A stretch of 64,000 nt of DNA, taken from NCBI GenBank assembly GCA_002633005.1, contig NMRA01000461.1, forward strand, positions 124,001 through 188,000, read 5' to 3'. The notes under the pieces were generated by a model. That model was not told where the DNA came from. It searched no databases and saw only the letters and a program-made list of their open reading frames with translations. Numbering within the stretch: the first letter of the stretch is position 1; every line of letters begins with the position of its first letter. Shown piece after piece: positions 1-12,500 of this stretch. Origin of the DNA: Phoronis australis (taxonomy: Eukaryota > Phoronida > Phoronidae). A program made the translations under genes and the position numbers.

Positions 1-291
1 GCACAAACCTTTAATCTAACAAAGAAACACATGGCTACTTGGCAACGTTGTATACGTACTTCTCAAGTCATTACGTAAAGCACTTTGAAGGGGGATCCAT
101 GATGTTTAGTTAGGGGGTGGAGGGTGGGGCGAGGCAGAGTATTATCCAGGATTGTGTCCGTCAGACTATTGCACCCCCGTCTGTCTAATGGATTGTGGGA
201 GAGTTTTAAGGGGATTGGGGAATGACCCCGTTTGCTCTCTCTCGATCCGTCACTGCTTTGATTCAGAATGAAACCTGAAATGATCAGTAAT

Positions 292-297
292 TTTATT
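292..297 (-). terminator. Polyadenylation signal AATAAA
   Basis: The plus-strand hexamer TTTATT reads AATAAA on the minus strand, 133 bp downstream of the stop codon of the sushi/MAM gene. No other hexamer is nearer the stop. A single ambiguous base (n) at 411 lies in the presumed 3' UTR. Confidence 0.5.
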
Positions 298-429
298 ATT
301 ATCGTTGTTAGTAGTAACAGTGAAATCTACTACTATGTTGTTGACATTGTTCTTTATCTTTGTCCAATGCATAACGGATACACTGAGACGGAACCTTTTC
401 CGCGGTGGGGNAACTCGCAAAATCCGTAG

Positions 430-522
430 TTAATGGCCTGAGCATGAACCCATGAGCATCGAAAAGGTATCCAGAGCGATGTCACCCTTTTCTGAACGTC
501 CTCTTCTTCCAGTGAAGACAAG
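430..522 (-). CDS. Last exon: C-terminal part of MAM domain and stop codon
   Basis: The acceptor is ...TGTTCCAG at 523-524. The exon starts in phase 0 and reads LVFTGRRGRSEKGDIALD, then ends GSCSGH and TAA at 430-432. The pattern (hydrophobic)-F-x-G-x-R-G...GDIAxD...GxC is the hallmark C-terminal third of MAM domains, with the fourth conserved cysteine present. One usual acidic residue is replaced (IALDT where families often have IALDD). The protein ends only three residues after the last MAM cysteine, so there is no transmembrane or GPI segment. Confidence 0.85.
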   Translation of the reverse strand, partial: LVFTGRRGRSEKGDIALDTFSMLMGSCSGH

Positions 523-3500
523 CTGGAACAAAGTAAGTAACGCAGGGAATATTTTGACATTTCCACCCATTTGCAAGCCAACGGATGGCTCCAAGTTGTC
601 AATCAGTCTTTCGATGCCAGCCAATCAGGTGGCAGAAATATGTAAACACGGCTATAGTTCGACATGTATCTACCACAATCATCGGTTGTGAAAGAAAGCG
701 TACATGTAATGACACGAGGGAAGTGCAATGAAGATCAACGATATATGGAGAACGAACTAGTGACCTGTTGGCATGGATACATATGGCGATATGACAGGTT
801 ATTTTAAGATAAAATCATGAGATTTAGCACAATTGTACTTTAGATTGTAATGATATTTTTTACGGGCTGTAGTGTAGGGTGCCATACAGTTTCTAGGAAA
901 TTTCCTCATAACAATCCTGATGAAGCCAGTTGTAGCACCGAGATACTTTTTAGCCATTTTCAAGGAGGTCTAAGCATTGTACTACTGTGATGGTAATTTT
1001 AAGAGAAATCGGCTGAAATAGTAACCTTTTGACAGTGGTTAGCATTTGATTGCTGCATGGAAATTTATATATAGTAATAAAAGCAAAACCAGAACCACTG
1101 GAATAGAAAATGGCCACTTTGAGAGAAGGGTATCGGTCTGTTTCTTAGCAAAATGTGTGTTGTGGGTACATGTATGCGTGCATGTGCGTGTGTGTGTTTG
1201 TGTGTGTTTGTGCGTGCACGTGTGTATTTGTATAGGTGTGTCAAATAGACAGACTTCCAACCATTTGTACAACAGAGTTTAGGAGACCAAGTAGAACATT
1301 CGAAGACGATGTGACAATTAAGTCATTTATTGAGAAGTAATAATGGATGTTAAGGAGGTAATTACAACAAACTGCGCGAGAGAGAAGCCTCGTTTAAAAA
1401 TGATTTACCAGCGTTTTCTAGTCGTGGCAAAATCATACCAATTCTTGTAAGGACAGTAAAGATTCTAGGAAACTGGTTAACAACATTCTGAAGGTCGTGG
1501 TAACGTGTCAGCTACAAGAGGCCAGATGGAGAAATGGATGACGGTGGTGGACATGTGTGGCCTACCAGATTAATAAAGGCTTGGATATACCAACACGGCG
1601 TACTACCTCGAATATTTTGGCTATTAATGCTTTACGATGTGCCATTTGAAAAGAAAAAAATCTGAGAGATCCGATAGCACTTATCTGAGAAGATGATTAG
1701 GGGTATCATTGTTAGAAACCAGTGCTAATCACGTGTGTTGACTCTTTTTGCATTTATTCGAACGGCAATTTTCAAATAAATTTTGGAGTGTGCTACTACA
1801 CAATTCTTTCAAAACACACCTGGCTAATTAGAAAACCATCCTCTCAGTTCACGTTTCGTTCAAAAGAGTTCGCAATCTCATATAAAGAAATCGGTCATTA
1901 AAATATCACTTGCAAAAACATGATTCCTTCGTATGTTTCCGATTCCGCCAGAATAAAATGTCAGAATTGTACATGTACTCTAGTTTCTGAATAACATACA
2001 AGCGAGTTTGCTTGGGACATCTTTCCACGAATCATGAAATAAAGTTACGACAGAGCTACTCAGTAATAAAATGCCAGCGACAATAAGACGTTTGTCAAAA
2101 AATACTGGGTCCAGGCATTTCCGCATAGACTGCCGACTTTTTCAATAAAATACGTTTTGATGTTCGTTAGCACCTGGGAGTATTTTGTTTCATCCAGGTA
2201 CGAGTGTAATTCGCAAAATTCATGCAAATTTGTGTTGCACAGGTATACTAACTTGTCCAGCGTGTCTCTAAGTACACATTTACAGATGGGTTACGAGTCC
2301 AGAGTATCCAAAAGTTTCAGCAACTTACATGCTTGTTTGTATTCTACTGGCTGCAAACTACAGTTGCCACTTAAGTCAGTGGTGGTAGAATACCAATAAG
2401 TGAAGGAGCGTTAAGTGAAGCTTGAGGGCAACAGAAATGAGAAGAACATGAAAGGTAGAGTTGCAAACACTAGGAAAATAATCAGCAGCTAGGACAATAG
2501 ATGTACATGTAGTCGAGGATACTCTAAAACCTAAAGATGCGGTAGTTAGCAATAGAATAACACTGCAAACAAATAAATGGCCTACCGAGTACAAGGGAGG
2601 TGCAAGAAATAGTACGACAACACAGAAAGTAAATAAATCCTTGGAATTAAAAGACGAACACGTGAAAACAGCAGAAGTGATACCAGACGATGGTTGTTAC
2701 AACTACCAGGAAGCCAGTGCAGTCTGAAATAACTGAAATTTGCTTAACACAGTAAGGCGAATTGAAGAATCTCTTGGGATCTGTGCACGACGTACAAGCC
2801 CAACGAACATGTATACACGGCCCTCACAGAGAATGCGTTGTAGGCATCGCAAAGCAACAGCAAATCTGGAGCATACAGGTACATCTGTATGTTGTCATGT
2901 TCAGAGGCTGCTACAGGAGAGAGGTTGACGTGGAGGCATAACAAGGTCTAAGGAGCAGCGGGAGGACGCTTAAGGCATAAAGTGAACATGGTGGTTGATG
3001 GGAGACCCAATATTCACTAGTTTAGTTTGCACAGGAGGTGACACCATGAAACAGCATAGGACAAGACAAAATTCGGATACGACAGGGGATTAAACATTAA
3101 CAGCGAGCTTGCATCGTAGGTACTCGATAACAACCTTCGTACAGACATAGAAATTTGGTAAAAAATAATCAAGCAAGTGACACTACTGGAACTACTTGTG
3201 CTGAGACAGGAACGAAGACGGTGATGAGAGCAAGAGAGGAAACTACCACGAGCTGGTCGAGAAATAGGATAGGCTGGAGGGTGTAGTGCTTCCCTGTCAA
3301 AGTTGGATGCCGATGTTTTGTGCATTCACTCTCAACAAGACCTTCCTTCTCCAGAAATTTTGCAACATGCAGACTGACAGGAAAAAGGTCCAATTTAGTT
3401 CATGGTACCCAATTTGTAGGAGTACGATATGACCTGTGCAAAGTGGGTGAGACAGAACGAAAACCGAAAAAAACGCATTGACCAACATGTGTGGCCGGAC

Positions 3501-6500
3501 AGGCTTTTGCGTGTTAGCGAGTCACTATTCATATTGTGATGTTCATTGTGACGTCTACGTGAAACTATTTTTTGACTGGTCATTGATAGGCAAATGTCCA
3601 CGAGGATTCTCTGGAGACCTCGTGGTCTGAGGGAGTCTTAGATGGGTTTTTGAAGTGTGACTGTATCGACGGTATCAGTGCAATGTACGATTGAACTGCA
3701 GTTGCTGGTCTTGTTATTTATTTGTAAAATGTGTCATTTCTCATCTTCCTCACAGGTTTACGCGACACTTCTCGGCAAGGTAAGGTCGACCATATGCGAG
3801 GCCATGTACATATAGAGCGATTAAGACGGTAAAAAAGACTAATTCTATCGGGTGGCATTTTCCTTTAAGGTTTTGTTGTCGCTGGCCAAGGTAGGATCGT
3901 AGTCTCACTAGCGGCACCTAGTGAATTTTGAGTAACTATCCCATTTCCACTTGTGCATTCATTCCAAGTGTGCCTACCTTCGCACTTTCCTCTGCATCAA
4001 TGGTGAGTCTAGTAAGCTGCCAGTTCCTGCCTCTGTTATTTGTTTCCTTGAACAACACAGTCTCAGAGTTGCCATCTTTGGACACATTTCTCAACTTGAG
4101 ACTACCCATTCCCCTACCATACATGTACCATTTGAAGGAGAAACAGTATGTACCAGCTGAAAAACATTACGTATATAAGATGATTACGGAACTGAGCAAC
4201 TGTTACTGTCATAATAGTTTTTACGTGTACTGTAGGTGAACACTAATTTGAATACAAGTCAGTGGAATGAACTTTTGGATACTTCTTGAGAACTTTCAAG
4301 CGGCAATTTTATTTTTCTTGTATAATCTAATTAAACTATATCGCAATTTAAAAAAAAATCCTTGTTTTTAGTTGAACATTTTCAGTTTTGAAGGATTAAA
4401 CCGTCATGCTGGTAAGTGTTATCACACGTGACATCCGGGTGTGACGCACAGCCAGCTAAAGCCAATCTAAAACGCTTGCCAGGAATCAAGTGTGGCTTAT
4501 ATACTTTGCTCTCACACGTGCAATCCAGATTCAAGTCTCGATGTCGGCGAAATTTCCTTCACACGCCTACATGTAGAGGTGCATCAGAGTTAGATATGGT
4601 GGCTGTGAGACGGCTGTTACAAATCTGCCTTCTACCACAGAACCCGAAAAAAAAAACAAACCAACCGATCAGGCTAAAACTTAACACCCCCGTGTGCACA
4701 ACCTTATCACAAAAAAGCAAACACGACAAAGCTGTTCAGGTTGCAAACAACCTTGGAAAATGTTCAGCTTTGGCTAACTTCGGAGTATCTTATCTCACGA
4801 ACGGCTGCTTGGGATCAGGTATAACTTTCAGATTCTATGCTACATGCCTTATCTGTTCCCCAAAACAACGCTAGGAATTATTCTTAAAATTTCCACTTTT
4901 GCAGCAGATGCTATCAAAAACAAGAGTTTTTATAACTTTTATAAAATAACGTCAAAATTGCGAAAGTGCAATGATACTTTAAAAAATTACAGCATTTTTG
5001 AGATCTCGCCTTATTATATGTATCAAACAAAATTGGATAATGCTATTCATCCCAATGTTTTTAATCACTGTAGGTTTTTGTTTGCCCAAATTTTATTTAA
5101 AAGACATGACCATGTGACCCAGTTGATAACATAATGGTAAATTAAAAAAATAAACCCACAGGACGTCTGCTTTCAGAAAATATATTTTATATATATTATT
5201 CAGATCTAAAGATTTGTAGACATTTGCGAATTCAACGTATCTCAAGCTTTGCCCCCTTGCAAAAAGTCGACAAACAAACACTAAGTTTTACCCGACAACA
5301 TGTTGTTTGTCGGGAAAAATGACGGCTTGCAAGCGAAGGTTTATCAATAACGCTGCGTTTTGAAGGGTCACTAAGCTGTTACTCAAACGTCTGGCACTAA
5401 GTTAGTTGTGCAGCCCTGTCAAAAAGAGCTACATATCCTTAAGAAGCACAAAAACACTACCAGTATATTTTAACACTGCTGTTGAGTTATAGTGAATCAG
5501 ATATTAATAACCACAGAAAATTCAGAAACAACAACTGGTAATCGAATCCTGGGTGTCGAGTCACGGTTCTACTGGTATTACCACTGAGTTATTGAGGGCA
5601 TGAGGTGGGTCAGGCCATCAAACGTAAGATGGAGCGAGCGATTACGAGTTCATACCTTAAGTGGCCGACGTGTACTTTTTCCAATAATTGTTCACAAAGC
5701 ACAGGCGAATATCAATTCGGACATCGCAAGAGGCACCCCTGCCACTGTGAAGGGTGTAGAACGGTGTTAGTTTAGTTTCACGGGTTTCGGAATATTCTTG
5801 CGTGATAGCAGCGTATACCGTTTTAAAACTGTGTCGGCTTGAATCGTGTCGGCAACGTTGCAACATCATGTACACATGAGGGGGGTCTAAATAAACACCA
5901 ATTTCCGCGGCAGCGTCCTGTAGCACCAGCAGATTGAAACGTGACATGCTCCGCTATAGTAATGCTCTTCAAACTATTCCTAAATTTCATGAAGACCTGA
6001 CTTAGAATTTTTGAGATATCCACTGGCAACCGAACATCTTAGATGCCCGAACAAGATGACGATATGCGACCACTTGTGAATATCGGAGCACAAAAATGAC
6101 CTCTATCCCTAAAAAAATCCTTCAAAGCGTTGGCCAAAATACAAGTAGGGTTGGGAAATCTTCCAAGATTAGACCGCTTCAATCGTTCTGATAACTCAAT
6201 TCCTTTTTACGGTAGAAACAAAAGTGTTGTTGTTTTGTAATTAGTTAGCAGGTATTAGATTAAGTACGTGTAGGTAACCAATGTGAAGTTAGCCTGGCGA
6301 AGAAGGTACAATTTAGTTTTATCTCATGAAAGGCGCTGAATGAACGATACTTGACCAACGTACGGGGAAAGAAGTAAGTACGTATGCGAGCTCGGTCATT
6401 TTTATTAGCATCGGCAGCGTTGATGTAGATGTAGGAGCTACCACTATCCCCTCCATCAGGACCTGTTCCTTGGGTTGGTGTGGATCCCTGAAAGTGTTTA

Positions 6501-9500
6501 CAGAAAAAAACATATGTTAGCCAAAATTACATTGCAATTATGCAGGCTGAAGAGGAAACTATCTTTGTTGAATGGCGTGCTCAAGGAAATTAATCAGCGT
6601 GGTAGCGCTGCAACCAAAACAGCTGAAGCTCGTCTGTGAGGGATGAAAAGTAGCCCAGGAGGTTTCCACCACTCTAGGAAAAGACAAATTAGGAATAACT
6701 GCAGGCAGGCGGGAAAACGATACATCAGATCCGCACAGGCTGCTCAAGTGGGCATGTTGCAGTGATGACATGGAATCATTTCATGCTTTATTAATATATA
6801 GTTAAATTTGAGCTGAGGAGATAAAGACTCAGCTCAAAGGTCTTGCAGTAGACTCCAGTGGGACCCACGTTCTTGAGTAAAGGAACTGGACACCAGGCCA
6901 CACTTCCTCCTCAATAAACGAAACATAAAGTAGTCATATTGCTGCAAGCAAAAACATTTGCTATTTGTCTTTCGTGCCAGCTTTTAACTGCATATTTTCT
7001 TTTCAGTACCAATTATACCGTTTTTCTCACTTATGTCTAGGGCAGTTACGGGTACTTGTTGGAGAAATCCGTGTGTTTTCCAGGTTATTTTCTCTGTGAA
7101 GGTGCATCAAGATACTTGCAGTGCTGTGCTGGAGACCTACGCACTCTAGTAGGCGATGGGCTAGAATTTGTAGGCTTCTAGAAAATTGTTTTTGTGAGAT
7201 TTTTATGGGGGCAATTTTATTTTGGTGTTTTTTAATTCATTTACTGGAGTGTTTTCAAAATCTAAATAGTTCTTACATATAAAGTTGCAGATTTTTTGAG
7301 AAATTTGAGTTTGAAGTTGCATAATAACCACCATAGAGCTTAGAGAACTTATATTTGTAAAAAAAACAACAACACTTTTTGCTATCTTTTTGTAAAACAA
7401 GTAATATGTTCAAATCGATGTCATTGTATTGGACAATGATACACTCGCATTACATGTTTTACTATTGTAGACTAATTGTAAACAGTGAAATTTAAAAAAT
7501 GTAAAGTGACAACTAGAGCAAGAAATGCAAATTAAGTCTGAATGTTACTAGGAGGTTATTTTCGTATTGTCTGGCAACAAAAATAACACAAAACACTTGA
7601 GACTGGGCAAAATTTTTGACTCAATGACTCAACCATTGACTAATGTTGTAGAATATAGCTTGTTTGCATAATACACCAGAAATACGTTATAGTACAAAAA
7701 AGAATATAATGAAATGATCTATGTTAATGTGCAAACAGACTGTATGGGCATAGTTGATTATTCTGACAGCATTTAGCAAGCAGTATGAGACAAATACATG
7801 ACAATGATCAAAGTATGTACCTTCTATGGCTTGATCAACAAATAAAATTCACTTTTTAATACAAAAACATGAAATAACGTGGTTGGAAGTCTATTTAGGG
7901 TTGACTTGTCAAAAACTGTCCAATATTATGAAGTCAGTGTTGCTGATGTCATTTCAGTTGTCACAGCTGCACATTTCTGTACAGTTTCCCAGGACAAATG
8001 TTCTTTTTGCACTTGCAGCGTTCATCATTTAGTACTTTCAATGGAGCTGCAGGCATTGCCATACATTTTAACTGCAAATCTCCACCGCCAAGGAGCCAAA
8101 TATGGTCGATTAGAGAGGGTACAGCACTGCACACTGGTGATTGACCCGCATGCAGTGGAGGGTCAAACACTACATCCTTGTTTGGAGGCGGACAGGATTT
8201 GGGCAAAATGTTTGATTCAAAATATGTTATAATGAGCTGTGTTAATTAGTCAGCAAAGGAATTACTAAATATTAGCCTCAATTCACTTTCGTATCTCTTA
8301 GTCGGGCACAAACTACAACAGCAAGTAGCTTCAACAGGCGTTTATTAAAATTGCCAGTCCAAATAACTTTATTCACACAAGCTCACCCCGGCCAACCCGC
8401 GATCGAGAACGCCCGGTAGGCGATCGAGAACGAGACTTTGCACCGAAAATGGCAGACGACAGTGACATACCCGGTGAGTTTATGTGTCATTTTCTGCTTA
8501 AATAGAGGCCACTTTGGTACAAATCTACATACGGAAAAGCGTCAGAGTGTTACGTTTGTTGTGGATCTGAAATATTTTTTTAAAATAAAGAGCTCATAAA
8601 GCAATGGCTTTCGGTAAAATGCGTTGCGCCTCGTAAAATCGACAATTTCTACTTGTTATTAACAATTCCAGGGTTCTTAAGAAGAGACGTGTGACGTTTA
8701 TAGTTTTATCGTCCCTGGTGACACCTTTGTTAGTTATGATTTGTGAAACAATTTGATATATTTACCAATACAAGCAGGCTTTTGTGTGAGGCGACGATCG
8801 GGAACGATGTCATTAATTCTCTATGGCGATCGTGTACGCACATTTTTTTTTCTCTGCAGGCCTGAATAGTCGTTCAAGTTACGGTATTATGTCAATGATT
8901 TTAGAATATAACGGAACCTGAATTAGTTGATCCCTGGGTTGATTATTAATTACATTTCATCGTTTTTTCATTATTTGTAAGTGAGATTTAACTTAACAAA
9001 CATAACTGAAAGCGTTCGATTTTTTCAGTTGAACTTAAGCCGCACGAGGAGTCCTTCAGGGTGTTAAAGTCCACGCCTTCAAAAAAGAGTAGTACAACTT
9101 CTGCATGTCACAACGGAGTGTGTGTGTGTGTTCGAGCCTTGTTCAGGAACAAAGCAATCGACTTGGTATGACCACATGGCAATAAAATACAGTGGCACTA
9201 CAACACAGCAAGACCTTTACCAGCCCAGTGATTGACCCGTTGCCTGTGTCAAGAGTTTTTACCAATATAGTAAAACACAGCATGAAGCATCGTGCTCAAG
9301 AACGAAGTCGAATCAGTGTCCTATCTGTGATCAATGTTTCACGGAAATTAGTGAGCCTGATACGACACTGCGTCACAGCAAGAGGACACTCCTTTTGGTG
9401 GTGAATGTGGCATGTCATGCAAACAGTATGAATCCTTCTACAGAAATAGCAAGACAGTGGCAGATCTACGATTTCAGTAAGGGGGGGGCTTAGGATTCGA

Positions 9501-12500
9501 AAGAATCCGAGGCGCGTAGCGCCGAGGAAAAGGAAGGTCGCGAGAGGGTTTCCCTCCTCCCGTGTAAGATTTTTTGGGATTTTTAGTAGCTAATTTCGTT
9601 TTTCTGGCGATTTTTCCCGTTTTTATTTTTAATCCTGTCCCGAGGGGGGGTTTAAAGCCCCTGAACCCCCCCTGTAGATCTGCCTCTGCAAGATGAAACG
9701 TCATTAATGAAATCATTAAGTCCAGTGGTGAAGGTTGTTAAGCCACTATAGTTTATTCAGATTGACAGAGTCTGTGGTTGGTAGTAGTCTGATGTGCAGT
9801 GCTGTAGTGGTAAAATTAAGGTAAGTAGGCTCCCAGAGCCCCCCCCCCCCTTATCACCTTGAGCACTGAACGTAACTTACGGTGCGTAGGCGCTATGTTC
9901 AAATGCCAAAAGGTGGTTGGCTACGCCTACGTGCGCTTACGCCCCCTGCTGATGTGATAGTATTTTGACGTTTTGTTTTGAACCGTTTTTCCTCCAGTTT
10001 CTTTCTATATTGTGTTATTTCAAAAGGATATTTAACAGAAACAGTACATTTTTGTGATATTTAGGTAGATTTAAATGGCCATAAGATGTGTCATTGGGCA
10101 ATACTAACATACAATTATTCTGACCAGTTAGTATTTTAAAAGAAAACGTATGTCTATGGTTATTGTAGAAATTGATTTCATATTGTTGTTGATTTCCTGT
10201 GAGAGGTCATTATACCATTAATCAGTCCAAAACACATTGTCTATGATTCAGTGATGACTTAGTCCCATACATTCCAAAAGCAATTCATTGGAAATGTTCA
10301 ATGGATTTGTTATGTTGATTTCCCTAAAGCAGTAAATTTATATATTTTGTAAGACCAATTTTGAGGTGTGTGTGATGAAAGATTAATATTTTTACAGAAG
10401 TACTATAATGTCGTTGATTTCCAGTGTAAATCACTACAGCGTGTAGTTGAAGTGACGTTAATGACAGCATGTTGACTATGTTTTAAGAAAATCACAATGT
10501 GGTATGTGTATTATAACTGAGTCAATCTTTTTTCAGTGCCACATTAAACTGGAGATCATGAACTACTGATGATGCAGGTGAACTTTGGACCAAGACTACA
10601 AAACAGAAGAGTCAACCACAATGTACATTCAAGCCACACGGGTGCAATTAGTCAATCTGATCATCTCTGTATCCATGTTATCAGTAAAACATTAAGTAAA
10701 ATCCCACCCGTTTTATCAGCACACCAGATTACGCAACTTCTGCCCAATTTTTAGATCCCACACGTTTATGAGTGTCAGTCTTTGAATCATCTCGTGAAGT
10801 GTTGCCACACTCTCCCCTCTTTTATGGGCAAACTCATCATCGTTCTTTATTTATTTTTCCTTTTGCTGTCACAGATTTACAAGAAGAGTCTACACTCCCT
10901 TTCACCTCGGTGCTTCAACAATTTGTTTACCCCTGGCTGACACGCCACATGGGGACTGTTCAGTTTAGAAACCCTTGTTCTCAGTGGTTTCGTCTAAAAG
11001 TAGATGCCTGTACTTTTCAAAACCCTGGTAGGGCGTACCCTCATATCGTGGGTAACATGTTCGTTGCAGCTCGCCTCACAATAGCAGTGAACTTGTTACC
11101 TGAAATGAAAATAAATAAGTTTGTGAAACTAAAATTATGCTTGATGTACATGTAGTGCTCATGAGAATTTGAATATGCTATGCCGTTGTTCAGTTTTGAT
11201 ACGAAAGTAACACAGTAATGACATAAAATGTGATTAATTCATTGCACCATACTTAATTTGCAACCTTTTTCACGTTTTATAAGTAAAAGGTTCATTACTG
11301 TTCGACACACCACGATGCGTTCGCGATCGCATAAACAAAGCACAAATTTGCGTTCCCGATCGCTTATCGTTGCGTTCTCATCTTTCAGCAGAAAAGAGTC
11401 GAAAAGTCAGAGATCCTGACAAAACTACAAAAAGTGTTTCGTTATGTTCTCACAAGACATTTCTTCATAACACCATGGTCAATTTGTTGATTTAGTGCCA
11501 AAAACAACGGCAATTTGCTAAAATGACATACAAATCATCTTCGGCTTAAGCGATGCCTCGGTCAGCGTAACTTTTCTCCTATAAATGGAAGAGACACTAG
11601 TCTAAACCTTTACCTGTCCTTCCTCGATGTGTTACGACTTGAACTAATGTCTCTGTTTTCAAATTGGAAGTAAAAACAAGAAAAATTCATCAAATTCACT
11701 CACCTTGCCTGGCTTTGCTTCTCGCGCCAAATTTCGTTCTCGATCGCCTTCCGGTAGTTCTCGATCGCGGGTTGGCCGGGGTGCTGCTTGCTGAAGAACA
11801 GCTTCAAAGTTTTGCATATTTTTTCATTTTAAAAATATCAAGACACGGCACAACCTTAAAACGTTGGATTCGCAACATAGAGGAATAATAATCAGTGTTA
11901 ATAAAAAATATATGTGCGTCGCAGTGAAGCGTAAGTCCTTACTGTGTTCCATTTCCAATCGAACTGATCCCTGCTACCTTGTTTCCATCCGCAGAAGTCG
12001 TCCTGGTTATCAAAGTCACACGTTATTTGGTTGCCTGCAAGCAAACGAGTGAATAAGAAAATAGCACCTACATTTTGCTTTGCTACAGGGACAGGGTAAT
12101 TACATGTATGTTGTACTGCTTCAGTGAAAGCGTTTCGTCACACCAGCCACTTCGAGAAAGTATGAGCGCGGAAAATTTAAGTGCATACTTCAAGTTTGGT
12201 CCACACCAAAGAAGACACTCGTTACTAATATAAATTTCATATGGTTCTCGGCATGATCTTCTTGGCTGCGGGACCGGTCGAGCTTCAAACACCTAGGCAT
12301 ATCAACTGGACGTTATATTATCCTAGGCGAAAATATGAGACACATACATTTAATTAAGTACATAATCGCATCTCGACTCGATTATATGGTAATAGGGGCC
12401 TAAAGCGTTCAATGACTTGATACCGTCCACGGAGCCGCATGGGGTTTGGCAACCGAAGACCACGGAAACATTGTCTACAGGACAGACTATTAACAACAGT

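Larger units (their letters stand above)
4157..6381. other. Intron between MAM exons 2 and 3
   Basis: About 2.2 kb without recognised coding sequence. A 152-codon open frame on the plus strand at 4416-4874 has no recognisable domain and no splice support. The stretch also holds a short palindromic hairpin (5291-5314) and a tRNA-like segment (5530-5600). Confidence 0.5.
8394..11783. mobile_element. 3.4-kb DNA transposon with long terminal inverted repeats
   Basis: Left end CACCCCGGCCAACCCGCGAT (8394 on) and the reverse complement of the right end (11783 back) are near-identical and continue through CGAGAACG...GGCGATCGAGAACG for about 50 bp. Inside, further GCGATCG/CGATCGGGAACG-type motifs lie near both ends (8797, 8826, 11322, 11356). 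Only a 2-bp CT could be seen as flanking duplication, so the superfamily is unresolved. Between the ends are degenerate open frames: zinc-finger-like CPICDQCF and ECGMSCKQYESF motifs at 9310-9460, and an 127-codon frame at 10772-11155 of unknown identity. It lies in the intron between MAM exons 1 and 2. Confidence 0.8.

Noticed and set aside
915-950. CCTGATGAAGCC...GCACCGAGATAC as a hammerhead-like motif
   Set aside because: The GAAAC part is altered (GAGATAC) and no stems are evident; a decayed retroelement tail at best.
1039-1282. Cysteine/valine- and threonine-rich frames on both strands
   Set aside because: They are translations of the (TG)n microsatellite.
4416-4874. 152-codon plus-strand frame
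   Set aside because: No recognisable domain, low-complexity K/N-rich middle (poly-A run), located in an intron between two MAM exons, no splice support.
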